DNA of 64,000 nt from Paenibacillus agilis (GTDB lineage: Bacteria > Bacillota > Bacilli > Paenibacillales > Paenibacillaceae). The stretch lies in contig NZ_VNJK01000001.1 of the NCBI RefSeq assembly GCF_007786455.1, forward strand, positions 2,635,765-2,699,764, in the 5' to 3' direction. Position 1 is the first letter of the stretch. Each line of letters opens with the position of its first letter. Positions 47,001-53,997 of this stretch are shown here, one piece after another. Under the pieces are notes generated by a model, which worked only from the letters and a program-made list of their open reading frames with translations, was not told the DNA's origin and did not search any database. The translations under genes were made by a program, and so were the position numbers.

Positions 47001-49134
47001 CTGAGGTTTGATCACTTAACTTTTCATACTCTATCGTAAACGGAATCTGTTTATGGATATGTTGAATGACTTCCCCATCCTCTAATGAAAACGAGGTACG
47101 AAGAGCAGCATGAGAAGCGACAAGAATATCAGCTGCCCGCTGCAGCTTCTCTACATTGAGCGTCCCTTCCAAATAAAGTGCGCCTGGCACATTATACGTC
47201 GTTGCTGTTTCCTCTTGCTGCTGAATCATGAACAGTCGCTTTTGATGGGAGGAAGCCGAGTAAAGGCTGCCTACTTCTCTAGCTGGAATAACGGCTGGAA
47301 CAGCAGGTCGAGATGGCAGTTGTTCAATAAACTTTGCCTGCAGCTGAACTCGATCATAATGAAAAGCAAAGGTAACAGGCACAGAAACACCAAATAGCGC
47401 TTCTAATCTAGCTGCTAGCTTCATTGCTTTTAACGAGTTGCCCCCAAGATCAAAAAAGCTGCTCGTCGTCGACACCGTATCTATGTACAAAATATCCATC
47501 CAAATAGCTGCAATTTGTTTCTCTGTTTCATTCTGTGGTAATTGAAGCTCCTGCTCTTCGGCTCTTGATCCTGACGGATCTGGTAACCGCTTGCGATCTA
47601 TTTTTCCGTTGGCATTCAGCGGAAACTGACTCAGTTCAATAAATTGACTAGGTATCATAATATCCGGGAGCAGATCCGCTAGTTTTGATCTCAACTCTAT
47701 CGCATCATAAGCACGAGTTGTTACATAGTAAGCTATAAGTCTAGTTTGTCCTAATCGATCTGTGGAAGCACTGACGACTGCTTGACGTATTCCTTCTACA
47801 GATCGCAGCGCAGTTTCAATTTCTGATAACTCTACACGCTGTCCTCGTATCTTTATTTGATGATCAAGTCGGCCCATGTACATGATATTTCCATCGTACC
47901 GAACTCTACCCACATCGCCTGTTTTGTAAATTCGTTCCGAGCTTCTGTTTAATTCGACTTGGATAAAAGCAGTGTCCGTCTTCTCTGGATCACGCAAGTA
48001 CCCAAGACTTAAGCCAACACCAGCAACAGCAATCTCTCCAACCTCTCCATCTGGTAGAACATGTCCTGCTTGATCAATAATATACACTTTCAAATTAGAA
48101 ATAGGTTTGCCGATGGGGATTATCGTTTCTGAACTGTGTCGATCAACTTTATAGTACAAGCAGGCAATACTTGTTTCCGTTGGACCATAATGATTGGATA
48201 CTTGGACATTCGGCAGAAGCTGATGAAATTGATGTACGACAGACGAGACTATTTCTTCACCGCCAATCCATGCGTATGCCAATCCCCTCCAAGTATTGAG
48301 CACCTGATCGCTTTTCGTTAAATCGTCTACCACTTCTGCCATAAGAGACGGCACCATACTAATCAGTTTAATTTGGTACTTATCAAGCAGTTGACCGATT
48401 CGCTCTGCATTCATCAGCATTCCATCAGGCGGCACAATCGTTGTACCACCTGTCGTTAATGGCCAAAATATTTGTCCAATTGAAACATCGAATGTATGCT
48501 TAGACAGCTGCAAAACAGCTTTAGCAGTGTCGTCTCCAAACTCTTCATTCATCCAATCCAGACGATTAAGAATACCGCGATAAGGAACAATAACCCCTTT
48601 TGGAGTGTTGGTAGAGCCAGAAGTAAATAATATATACATCGGATCCTCTGGCGAAACCTCTGTATCGATATTCTCAACTGCATCATATGAATCTTTGCTG
48701 GAGGCAGAATACTGTACGGGAACAGACTCCATCGAAATGCTTGTATATTTAGGCCCATGCTTCTTTACGAGTATGACAGGGCTGTCCAGCTCTGATAGAA
48801 CATCCCCAATTCTTTTAAGTGGCCATGATGGGTCCAGCGGAACATAGGCGCAGCCAAGCTTCAAAATAGCAAGCATCCCGATTACAGATTCAAGGCTCTT
48901 CTCCATGCATAAAGGTATCAGCATTCCCTTCACAACACCTGCGGCCCGAAGCTGGTACGCCAAGCGATTCGCTTCGGTGTTCAAGGATGCATAAGTAAGC
49001 ACACTATCATTGTGAATAATGGCCGGCTCGAACGGTCGGTCTTGAACTTGCTTGCTGAATCTTTCCATAAGTGAGACGCCAATGGAATGTGACTGAATTT
49101 GAACTCCGGCTTCCAATTCTTGATTATACGACAC
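41017..49134 (-). CDS. Trimodular NRPS, A-T-C-A-T-C-A-T, predicted X-Ser-Gly
   Basis: About 2,705 residues. A1 (motif near 170), T1 (GGNSLKAM, near 571), C2 (HHIIADG, near 755), A2 (near 1235), T2 (GGHSLKAA, near 1626), C3 (HHIVCDG, near 1808), A3 (near 2280), T3 (GGHSLMAI, near 2671). Specificity codes read from the core motifs: A1 D-V-G-S-W-G-H-I-A-K, which I do not recognise; A2 DVWHFSLVDK, identical to the EntF serine code; A3 DILQLGMIWK, one change from the glycine code. There is no starter C, epimerase or thioesterase, so the chain begins with a free amino acid and must leave T3 with the help of another protein. The GTG at 49134 follows GAGGTGAT with 7-nt spacing and is preferred over the GTG four codons earlier. 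Confidence 0.93.
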   Translation of the reverse strand: MSYNQELEAGVQIQSHSIGVSLMERFSKQVQDRPFEPAIIHNDSVLTYASLNTEANRLAYQLRAAGVVKGMLIPLCMEKSLESVIGMLAILKLGCAYVPLDPSWPLKRIGDVLSELDSPVILVKKHGPKYTSISMESVPVQYSASSKDSYDAVENIDTEVSPEDPMYILFTSGSTNTPKGVIVPYRGILNRLDWMNEEFGDDTAKAVLQLSKHTFDVSIGQIFWPLTTGGTTIVPPDGMLMNAERIGQLLDKYQIKLISMVPSLMAEVVDDLTKSDQVLNTWRGLAYAWIGGEEIVSSVVHQFHQLLPNVQVSNHYGPTETSIACLYYKVDRHSSETIIPIGKPISNLKVYIIDQAGHVLPDGEVGEIAVAGVGLSLGYLRDPEKTDTAFIQVELNRSSERIYKTGDVGRVRYDGNIMYMGRLDHQIKIRGQRVELSEIETALRSVEGIRQAVVSASTDRLGQTRLIAYYVTTRAYDAIELRSKLADLLPDIMIPSQFIELSQFPLNANGKIDRKRLPDPSGSRAEEQELQLPQNETEKQIAAIWMDILYIDTVSTTSSFFDLGGNSLKAMKLAARLEALFGVSVPVTFAFHYDRVQLQAKFIEQLPSRPAVPAVIPAREVGSLYSASSHQKRLFMIQQQEETATTYNVPGALYLEGTLNVEKLQRAADILVASHAALRTSFSLEDGEVIQHIHKQIPFTIEYEKLSDQTSDETIASFIRPFQLGEAPLFRFKLRQVDENRHLFLYDFHHIIADGISIGILMNECFELYNGSVISPSSVEYYDYSEWQHRLQHSEYLKQQEVYWLNQFSDSVPVLQLPTDFSRPPLQSFDGGQVTVTLDLDLGQRLAQFCSQQGVTMHMVLLSAFYILLSKYARQDDIVIGTPVSGRSNAAFDKVVGMFVNTLPLRNYPEKTKTFNTFLEEIRQSALDAYDNQDFSLETLLNQLPYTRDLSRNPLFDVLFVLQNMDASEIMLISQNRHVREEEKSGLLLQSCDFKHGIAKFDLLLEVVEHKKNLFLNLEYASQLFAKHTAERMLQDYCTILQSVLVNPHATIAEISLLQEQDRALVLQTFNQTDAEYERNITLHEWFERQVEKTPERIAVSYGAEQLTYRELNERANQLAHVLRAMGVGADDLIPIMVDRSVEMMIGLYGILKAGGAYVPISPDFPDDRIQYICSDCQAKLVLVQQTGIPKVAGKWAYIAIDDSQLYVGDGSNLSPINHARHLAYVIYTSGSTGRPKGVMIEHYSVINRLVWMQKQFPITENDIILQKTPFTFDVSVWELFWWSMVGAKVVMLPQGDEKEPARIAATIEQEQINVIHFVPSMLHLFYDYLDTHPSHSSLSSLQFIFTSGEALHKHHVIQFNKLIRAHASTALINLYGPTEATVDVTWYDCSRSDIGDYVPIGQPIDNTRIYIVDDVGNPVPVGQPGELCIAGDGVARGYLKLNALTAEKFVPDIIHPSSRMYRTGDLAQWMMDGNIRYLGRIDDQVKLRGYRIELGEIQSVLLQFEALKEAVVVLREDGEDRYLCAYYVAAEQVTSEQIKCYLSERLPIYMVPSYCIELDVMPLTTSGKINRSALPVLENRTDVQQLQLPTSNDEKILVALFEEVLNKQPLGMNSHFFEEGGHSLKAAKLSNAIYKAFGQHIPLRVLFKNPTVAAIHQYVSLHNEEQTEKTKAKEDDRPLASPNQKRLFILDRLEKLGVTYNMPACFVLEGTLDITRLKQALQHVIDRHESLRTSFQMIDDEVEYIVHESIALDVPVLALTETDKMQAVFDTFVKPFDLGTGSLFRACLYKQSDTKHYLLTDIHHIVCDGISMNIFIHDLFELYKGETLPTLTKQFKQYAHTAAHYLSPSQIEQANQYWTDTFKEEIPVLHLPIDNERPPIQSHQGDYLLFDIDSELAVKVRETTARYGCTMNMMMLAAYFVLLHKYTGEEDIIIGSAMSERVSDEYSDVIGMFVNTVPIRVRLDGAQPFARHLNVVMEEMLQAMDYQQYPLEQIIEQVGVQRDVSRNPLFDTMFIFNQDDERGSLSAAELDRISFQPMFTKTAKFDLTFEVYALSNDEMRIRIEYASVLFDKSRIEQMGDHFVALLHRLCDEVEKPLSQVDLLLESEKSELVQRITEPLVPYLEHHTVQDWFADQARSRPECIAVRFEHETLTYKQLDEKSNQLARYLRESAHVQTNDLVSVMMTKSLNMVVALLGIIKAGAAYVPIDPAFPEERKTLIFQTSGSKLGLYDTNRQDVNGSESSAQLILFDSISLEQYASHDFEVCNGPEDLMYVIYTSGSTGVPKGVMVTHGNVLNFMAGMNQRLQPASEDVFLSVTTISFDISVLELFWTLSNGMEVVIHSDKHSPLHFNRYNQGQRSITMMQSTPSRLKALVEDSNSSAFLSDLQVLLVGGEAFPTDLANELKLKTQAKLFNMYGPTETTIWSTMHEITSPSDKAIPIGSPIVNTQIVIIDKYLQPVPDGVVGEICIGGKGVTRGYLNNELLSNERFVELELSGHKLHVYRTGDLGRVSLDGVLQYFGRMDHQVKVNGYRIELGEIENILTQHPAVKEAAVIVRSGNGLADEKYIAAYIVWKIEMSTWELREFLGDKLPVYMIPSVFVTLQSMPQTPNGKLDRKLLPDPIMETNEEQAIQPQNEIEKNILEIWEKLFNRNDIGVTHDFFHLGGHSLMAIRLEVEMEKRGLYLDNFDIFRYRTIRDLALRVED

Positions 49135-49172
49135 TCTTCCTATCACCTCGCTTTTGAATGGGATCGCATTCG

Positions 49173-50717
49173 TTAACCTACACTTGTCTGTACGAGCAAG
49201 CGACTCTCAATGACATTCAACCCGTTCTGAATATTCACTTCAACTTGGCTGAAATCATGCCAGCTCATTTCATGTTCCAATTTTCCAGTTAGTGCCGTCC
49301 ACAGCTGTGCAGAAACCGTTGGCATAATCGGATATGCGAATAAAGATAATGCTAGCAAAGCTTTTCCTTGGCTCACGTCATCATACGTATTTACTTGCGC
49401 CGTATAGCTCTTTAACGCATGAACAGCTCCACTCGGTGAAAAGAACTGTTCACTATATAGCTGCTCAAATAGCCCCTTGAATGAATGGATTACGTCGTCG
49501 ATCGAAGTGGTTCCCGCTTGTCCCTTGTCATTACGCGGAGACAAAAACGGTCGGAATAATTCATTAAGTAAGGATTGGCTTGTACAATTAAATTGCTCGA
49601 TAGTGAAATTAGTCTGTTTATGCTCCGGTCCCGTCAACGATAAGTAAAGTCTAACCAAATCCGAATTTTCGGGTGTAATAAACTCACTCGCCCATACGGC
49701 ATGTTTGCGGCTGGTCGAGAACTTCTTGTTTTCTAGCAAATAAAATTCATTAATGATAAAAGAATCGGCAGGCTGCTGCTCTGCTAATCCTATAATCATC
49801 GCAGTATGAAGAACTGTGTAATAAAAGCTATTGTCAAATCCGAAAAACTGTACAATATTTACATCCTCATTACCATCCCAGGCTAGCTGATGCTCGCTTG
49901 CATGATGCTCGTATCTTCTTTTAAGCGTAGCAAGATGACCCGGCAGCATTTCAAACCATACATTGATGACCTGATTGCTGAAAGCTTCCAAAGGTACTGG
50001 AACGCCCCATTCACATACATTGGTTACAGGCACTTCTGGCAACGGACGAGCAAGAAATTGAGCATACCATTCTCTAAGTCTCGGCTTCCACTTGTACCCG
50101 TTTTGGTTGTAATAGTTCGCTAATTGAGAACGAAGCTTTTCCAGTGGGAACATGATAACCCGATTGCTGCGAACCGTCGGCACTGACTGACATCTTAAAC
50201 ATAACGGCTCTATCATGTCAGTCGGATCATTAGGATTTCCACATTCCTCACAGAAGTTGCCCCCACACGGAGCCGCACAGGTAGGACATGTTCCTTTAAC
50301 AAAAGCCTCGTAAAGATGCTGCTGACATGGCTCGCAGTATAAGAAATCGATGTCTTTTTCAACCAAGTAACCTTGATTGTACAACTCCATAAAATAGCTT
50401 TGAACCTCACGAACATGCACGGGATGATCTGGACTAGTAAACTCATCCAAACCAATTTGAGCAAGCTGCAGAGACTTTTTAATTTTTGCAGAATAGTCTT
50501 CGGCTACTTCTTTTGGAGGGCGCTGCTCTTGAATAGCTTTTGTAAGCAAATAGCTTTGATTATCATCCGTACTGCTTATATATAACACTTCATGACCCAT
50601 TAACCGCTGAGCTCTAGTAAAAATATCCCCGCCTAAATAAGGTCCTGACATATGTCCCAAATGCAAATCCCCATTCGTTGTAGGGGGTGTCGCTGTCACA
50701 ATAAATTTTTTACACAT
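49173..50717 (-). CDS. Methionyl-tRNA synthetase-like enzyme, putative hydrazine synthetase subunit
   Basis: 514-residue class I synthetase of the MetRS type. The HIGH motif is HLGH at residues 19-22. A Cys-rich zinc region (CEPC, CPTC, CEEC, CLRC) spans about 120-180. The KMSKS loop is degenerate, KFSTSR near 331. In s56-p1 and triacsin routes a cupin-MetRS protein adenylates an amino acid (glycine), esterifies N6-hydroxylysine and lets it rearrange to an N-N bond; no tRNA is needed. The cupin gene directly upstream and the N-hydroxylase before it support that role. An alternative is a resistance copy of MetRS. TAGGAGG precedes the ATG. Confidence 0.8.
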   Translation of the reverse strand: MCKKFIVTATPPTTNGDLHLGHMSGPYLGGDIFTRAQRLMGHEVLYISSTDDNQSYLLTKAIQEQRPPKEVAEDYSAKIKKSLQLAQIGLDEFTSPDHPVHVREVQSYFMELYNQGYLVEKDIDFLYCEPCQQHLYEAFVKGTCPTCAAPCGGNFCEECGNPNDPTDMIEPLCLRCQSVPTVRSNRVIMFPLEKLRSQLANYYNQNGYKWKPRLREWYAQFLARPLPEVPVTNVCEWGVPVPLEAFSNQVINVWFEMLPGHLATLKRRYEHHASEHQLAWDGNEDVNIVQFFGFDNSFYYTVLHTAMIIGLAEQQPADSFIINEFYLLENKKFSTSRKHAVWASEFITPENSDLVRLYLSLTGPEHKQTNFTIEQFNCTSQSLLNELFRPFLSPRNDKGQAGTTSIDDVIHSFKGLFEQLYSEQFFSPSGAVHALKSYTAQVNTYDDVSQGKALLALSLFAYPIMPTVSAQLWTALTGKLEHEMSWHDFSQVEVNIQNGLNVIESRLLVQTSVG

Positions 50718-50734
50718 CGTAGTCGCCTCCTATT

Positions 50735-51064
50735 CTATTCCCACCAAGTCGTAATAAAAATCAGATCATCCTTCGTGCTATCATTGCGAAGCGCATGCTC
50801 TTCATGAGGCGGTATGTAGATAACATCTCCTGTCTGAACCTTTTGCTCCTCATTTCCAATGATCATGGTTCCTCCACCTGCAGTAATATAGAAGGTTTCA
50901 TGTTCATGATGTACATGTGGAGCGGATGTTTCACCCGGTTTCACAATGGCCCAAGCGGACCCGAACGGAGGATGAAAAGGCTCTGTATCGACTTGATAAA
51001 CCCTTCTCATTTGAACGCCGTATTCTTCCGTAATAAATTCTTTTTTCAAAGCTTGTATATACAT
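50735..51064 (-). CDS. Single-domain cupin, putative N-N bond forming partner
   Basis: 109-residue cupin with both signature motifs: motif 1 HVHHEHE (His50, His52, Glu56) and motif 2 GDVIYIPPHEEHALRN (His90), a full metal-binding set. In characterised hydrazine synthetases the cupin domain is fused to the N-terminus of the MetRS-like domain and promotes rearrangement of the aminoacyl ester to the hydrazine. Here it is a separate gene in the same order, 17 nt before the MetRS-like gene. It starts one nucleotide after the hydroxylase stop (TAG C ATG). Confidence 0.8.
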   Translation of the reverse strand: MYIQALKKEFITEEYGVQMRRVYQVDTEPFHPPFGSAWAIVKPGETSAPHVHHEHETFYITAGGGTMIIGNEEQKVQTGDVIYIPPHEEHALRNDSTKDDLIFITTWWE

Positions 51065-51065
51065 G

Positions 51066-52400
51066 CTAGAGCACCGCCTCTTTTATTTTTTCTTTATTAG
51101 CTGCAGCATCGTTTGTGATGTCTTGTAAAATATCATTCGCACGAATTGGCAGTATGCTCAACAACGTATCAGAGATTCCATGTGTCATTTCCGACATGCC
51201 TTGCAAATAAATTCTTGCTTTCATCTCATCATTGGTCTGAACTTGATAGCTTCTGTTTATAGCTAGCTCATCCTCATCGTAGACGAAATACGGCAGCAAA
51301 TTATCCATAAAGGCTGGCAGCGTCTTTCGCTCATAACCTGTTGCTAAAATAACCGCGTCTGCCTCGAAATAGGACAACGGCTCATCTTTCAGGTTATTTC
51401 GCGTAACCAGTTTAACTTTATGTCCTTGCTCGTTCACTTCAACGATATCGGTAAAAGGGCATAGCTGAATTTGTGGCTTATTGCGCCATTTATCGTTATA
51501 CATTTTGTGATACATCGTTTCTAACAATTCGATATCAACGGCAGAATAGTTCGTATCATGATAAAAGTCCATAACACGCTTCCTGTTGTGACGATTTTGT
51601 AAATCGAACATGAAGTCTGCATTTCTTGGGAAGAAAATTTCATTTACGAAAGGGCTGTTGTCTGCTGGCTTGAAGGTGGCATTTCTTTGAATGGACAAGA
51701 TCGTACTGTCAGGAAAACGCTCGGCTAAATGCAAAATAATCTCTACTGCACTTTGCCCCGAGCCCACGACACAAAACTGATGCGGTTTATTCGAAGAATA
51801 GGATGCGATTCCATGTAGGTAGTTGCAGGAATGAAAGATAGGTTTTATTCGGGATTTAGCAAAGAGCTCAGGTATAAATGGCGTACCCCCGACAGCCACC
51901 ACAATATCTTTAGATATTACCGAGGCCACTTCACCGTCCCGATTACGGTATACAGTTTTCAGAAGATTGATACCGCTATTACTGTTTGCAACAGGATTTA
52001 CACTGATAACTTCAGCCCCCATTTGCATCATTTTCTGCGGTAAATGACTTTTGACCCAATTCAAATAGTGTACGTATTCAATTCGAGTTGGATTGAAATG
52101 AGATAAATTAATAAACTCATCAAGTCGTCCATTTTCTTTAAGATAATTTATGAACGAGTAAAAACTTCTCGGGTTACGTAACGTAACCAAATCTTTCAAA
52201 AAAGAAATTTGAAGACGAGCGCCTTCTAAAAGCATGCCAGGATGCCACATGCATTCTTCATTCTTCTCTAAAAATAACCAGTTACTCGAATCTTCTCCCT
52301 GTTCATCAACAGCTATAGCTAAAGCTAGATTCGACGGTCCTAGTCCAATGCCCACGACCTCTTTTATATTTTGATTACTTGGTAAATGCTCCAATAACAT
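51066..52400 (-). CDS. L-lysine/L-ornithine N-monooxygenase (SidA/PvdA/IucD family)
   Basis: 444-residue flavin N-hydroxylating monooxygenase. The FAD site is GIGLGPSNLALA near residue 17 and the NADPH site is VVGSGQSAVE near 211. The family blocks WHPGMLLEGARLQISFLKD and the late ATGYERKTLP are intact. It should hydroxylate the side-chain amine of lysine or ornithine; the sequence alone does not tell which. It is the first gene of the operon and supplies the hydroxylamine for N-N coupling if the downstream cupin/MetRS pair is a hydrazine synthetase. The ATG at 52400 directly abuts the GGGGG site, so the in-frame TTG two codons later (52394) may be the true start. Confidence 0.9.
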   Translation of the reverse strand: MLLEHLPSNQNIKEVVGIGLGPSNLALAIAVDEQGEDSSNWLFLEKNEECMWHPGMLLEGARLQISFLKDLVTLRNPRSFYSFINYLKENGRLDEFINLSHFNPTRIEYVHYLNWVKSHLPQKMMQMGAEVISVNPVANSNSGINLLKTVYRNRDGEVASVISKDIVVAVGGTPFIPELFAKSRIKPIFHSCNYLHGIASYSSNKPHQFCVVGSGQSAVEIILHLAERFPDSTILSIQRNATFKPADNSPFVNEIFFPRNADFMFDLQNRHNRKRVMDFYHDTNYSAVDIELLETMYHKMYNDKWRNKPQIQLCPFTDIVEVNEQGHKVKLVTRNNLKDEPLSYFEADAVILATGYERKTLPAFMDNLLPYFVYDEDELAINRSYQVQTNDEMKARIYLQGMSEMTHGISDTLLSILPIRANDILQDITNDAAANKEKIKEAVL

Positions 52401-52790
52401 CCCCCTTTTCTACATCGTGACTTAACTGAGATACGGTTAACACATAACGAAACAAATTTCCTTTACTATTGCATAAAATTATAAATTTTCATTGGAAAAC
52501 TAGGAATTAAGGCACAAGTTAGATATTGAAGCGAAACTACGTACCTATAAACAATTACAAATGTTTCATCGATAACAAAATGATTCTAGTTAGTAGTTGT
52601 GAATGGTGAGCTTTGAAGATTGGGTGTAAATTGTGAAGGTTGATGGAGTATGTGGGATTGGTTGATCAAAAGCCATGATGGATTAAAAGCATAATGTGAT
52701 TGTAAAGTAAGGAAATAATGAAGTAAATAACACATATCAACGATTTTTTATACATATCTACATGAATCTACTGCATTATTCCTCATTTTT
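52401..52790. other. Promoter region of the biosynthetic operon
   Basis: No gene is apparent in this AT-rich stretch. A minus-strand TATAAT (52478-52483) about 80 bp upstream of the hydroxylase start could be a -10 element, but no good -35 is seen at the right distance. I found no Fur box here, which argues against iron control of the cluster. Confidence 0.4.
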
Positions 52791-52828
52791 TGTAAAACAA
52801 AAATGCCCCTTCCAATGTGTAGGGGCAT
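52791..52828 (-). terminator. Terminator of the alarmone synthetase gene
   Basis: Minus-strand ATGCCCCT / AGGGGCAT, 8-bp stem with a 10-nt loop, then TTTTGTTTT, about 90 nt after the stop codon. Confidence 0.85.
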
Positions 52829-52918
52829 AATTCACCGAATATTTATCGAATAGTATATGAGATTACCGACTTAGAAATGAGTTCATTTCTTTTCTTTGTC
52901 CTGTTCTCTTTTCTAGTA

Positions 52919-53632
52919 TTACTTTAGCAATTGATTGCGCAACAATGACATCTGTTTGTCCATTTGGAATGCGGACGCAGCCAAATCAACGAGCTGCTGC
53001 TTCGCATCTGCCGGTACTTCGCCGTCTTCGTATTTATAATTCAATTTATGTTCAGTAGCTGCCCAGAAGTCCATAGATGAAGTACGCAGTTGGATTTCTG
53101 CTGGGACCCACAATATTTCATCAGCCAAAATAACTTTCGTCTGAACAACCAAATGCAAACTCTTATATCCGCTCGGTTTCGGATTTTGAATAAAGTCTTT
53201 CACTCGCATAACGCGGATATCTTCCCGCTTCTCAATATGTTCCTTCATCATGTACACATCATCGATAAAGGTCGTTACAATACGCATACCTGCAATATCA
53301 AAGATTTGTTCTTGCACTGCTTTTTGATTAAAGGGAATGTTTTTCTTTTCAATCTTTTTCAATAAAGAAAGTGGATTCTTAATGCGAGATTTCATATGTT
53401 CAATCGGTGAATAACCGTATCTTGATTTCCAGTCCAGATCGATAATTTGGAAGTCACTTGTTAGTTCATTCAACGCCATTTGGTATTGGCGGAAATAGCC
53501 ACCCCAATTTTTTTGCAGCAATTCGAATATTTCGCTTTTGCTTTTTTCTTTTGTTATTTCTGCTGTTATGCCCAATTCCGCAGTTAAGTCTGTAGTTATA
53601 TGATCCGCAGCCATATTTTCTGTAGTCAACAT
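52919..53632 (-). CDS. Small alarmone synthetase (RelA/SpoT synthetase domain only)
   Basis: 237-residue GTP pyrophosphokinase of the YjbM/YwaC type, transferring pyrophosphate from ATP to GDP/GTP to give (p)ppGpp. Motifs seen: KSRIKNPLSLLKK, IAGMRIVTTFIDDVY, the substrate loop PKPSGYKSLHLVVQT, and AEIQLRTSSMDFWAATEHKL. No HD hydrolase or TGS/ACT domain is present, so it is a single-function synthetase, slightly longer at the N-terminus than the Bacillus proteins. GGGGGA lies 5 nt before the ATG. Confidence 0.92.
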   Translation of the reverse strand: MLTTENMAADHITTDLTAELGITAEITKEKSKSEIFELLQKNWGGYFRQYQMALNELTSDFQIIDLDWKSRYGYSPIEHMKSRIKNPLSLLKKIEKKNIPFNQKAVQEQIFDIAGMRIVTTFIDDVYMMKEHIEKREDIRVMRVKDFIQNPKPSGYKSLHLVVQTKVILADEILWVPAEIQLRTSSMDFWAATEHKLNYKYEDGEVPADAKQQLVDLAASAFQMDKQMSLLRNQLLK

Positions 53633-53869
53633 TTATGTCCCCCATGATGAGTAATAGTGTTTGTTACAACCATCATAACTATTCAAGATGAAAAGAACCT
53701 GAAAATTAGCAAATAAATTTATTAAATCGTGTGGCTTGTCCAAAAGTACGTTTAAACTGCCAATGGCCCTATGTGATCTGATTTCTAATTTTCGTATGAA
53801 CGAACTTCGAACTCGAACTTAGTATAACTGATCTTCACCTGCTTCGCATTTCAATAATGTTGGATATGC
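53633..53869. other. Intergenic region with no gene seen
   Basis: Together with the following terminator this makes a 365-bp gap between the alarmone synthetase start and the aspartase stop. It must hold the alarmone synthetase promoter. I see no open frame with a ribosome binding site and no repeat. Confidence 0.4.
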
Positions 53870-53920
53870 ATAAGAAAGAAGCTGTCCCACCGGTATTCCT
53901 ACACGTGTGGAACAGCTTCT
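53870..53920 (-). terminator. Terminator of the aspartase gene
   Basis: Minus-strand AGAAGCTGTTCCAC pairs with GTGGGACAGCTTCT around a 16-nt loop (one G-U pair), followed by TTCTT. It lies 77 nt past the aspA stop. Confidence 0.8.
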
Positions 53921-53997
53921 ATATTGGAGTTCTATGTGCATTACATCACATTATTAAAATCTAATTAATCGCAACAATTAAATGCTTGTAATACAAA

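Noticed and set aside
49173..50717. Housekeeping methionyl-tRNA synthetase
   Set aside because: It is embedded in an NRPS operon with 17-38 nt gaps, has a KFSTS instead of a KMSKS loop, and lies next to a cupin gene. A resistance copy cannot be fully excluded.
51066..52400. Hydroxamate siderophore pathway as the explanation for the N-hydroxylase
   Set aside because: No hydroxylamine acyltransferase, IucA/IucC-type synthetase, Fur box or siderophore uptake gene is near it, and the adjacent cupin and MetRS-like genes point to N-N bond formation. It remains the main alternative if those calls fail.
52401..52790. Fur-controlled promoter for the hydrazine-type cluster
   Set aside because: No sequence close to TGATAATnATTATCA was found upstream of the hydroxylase gene.
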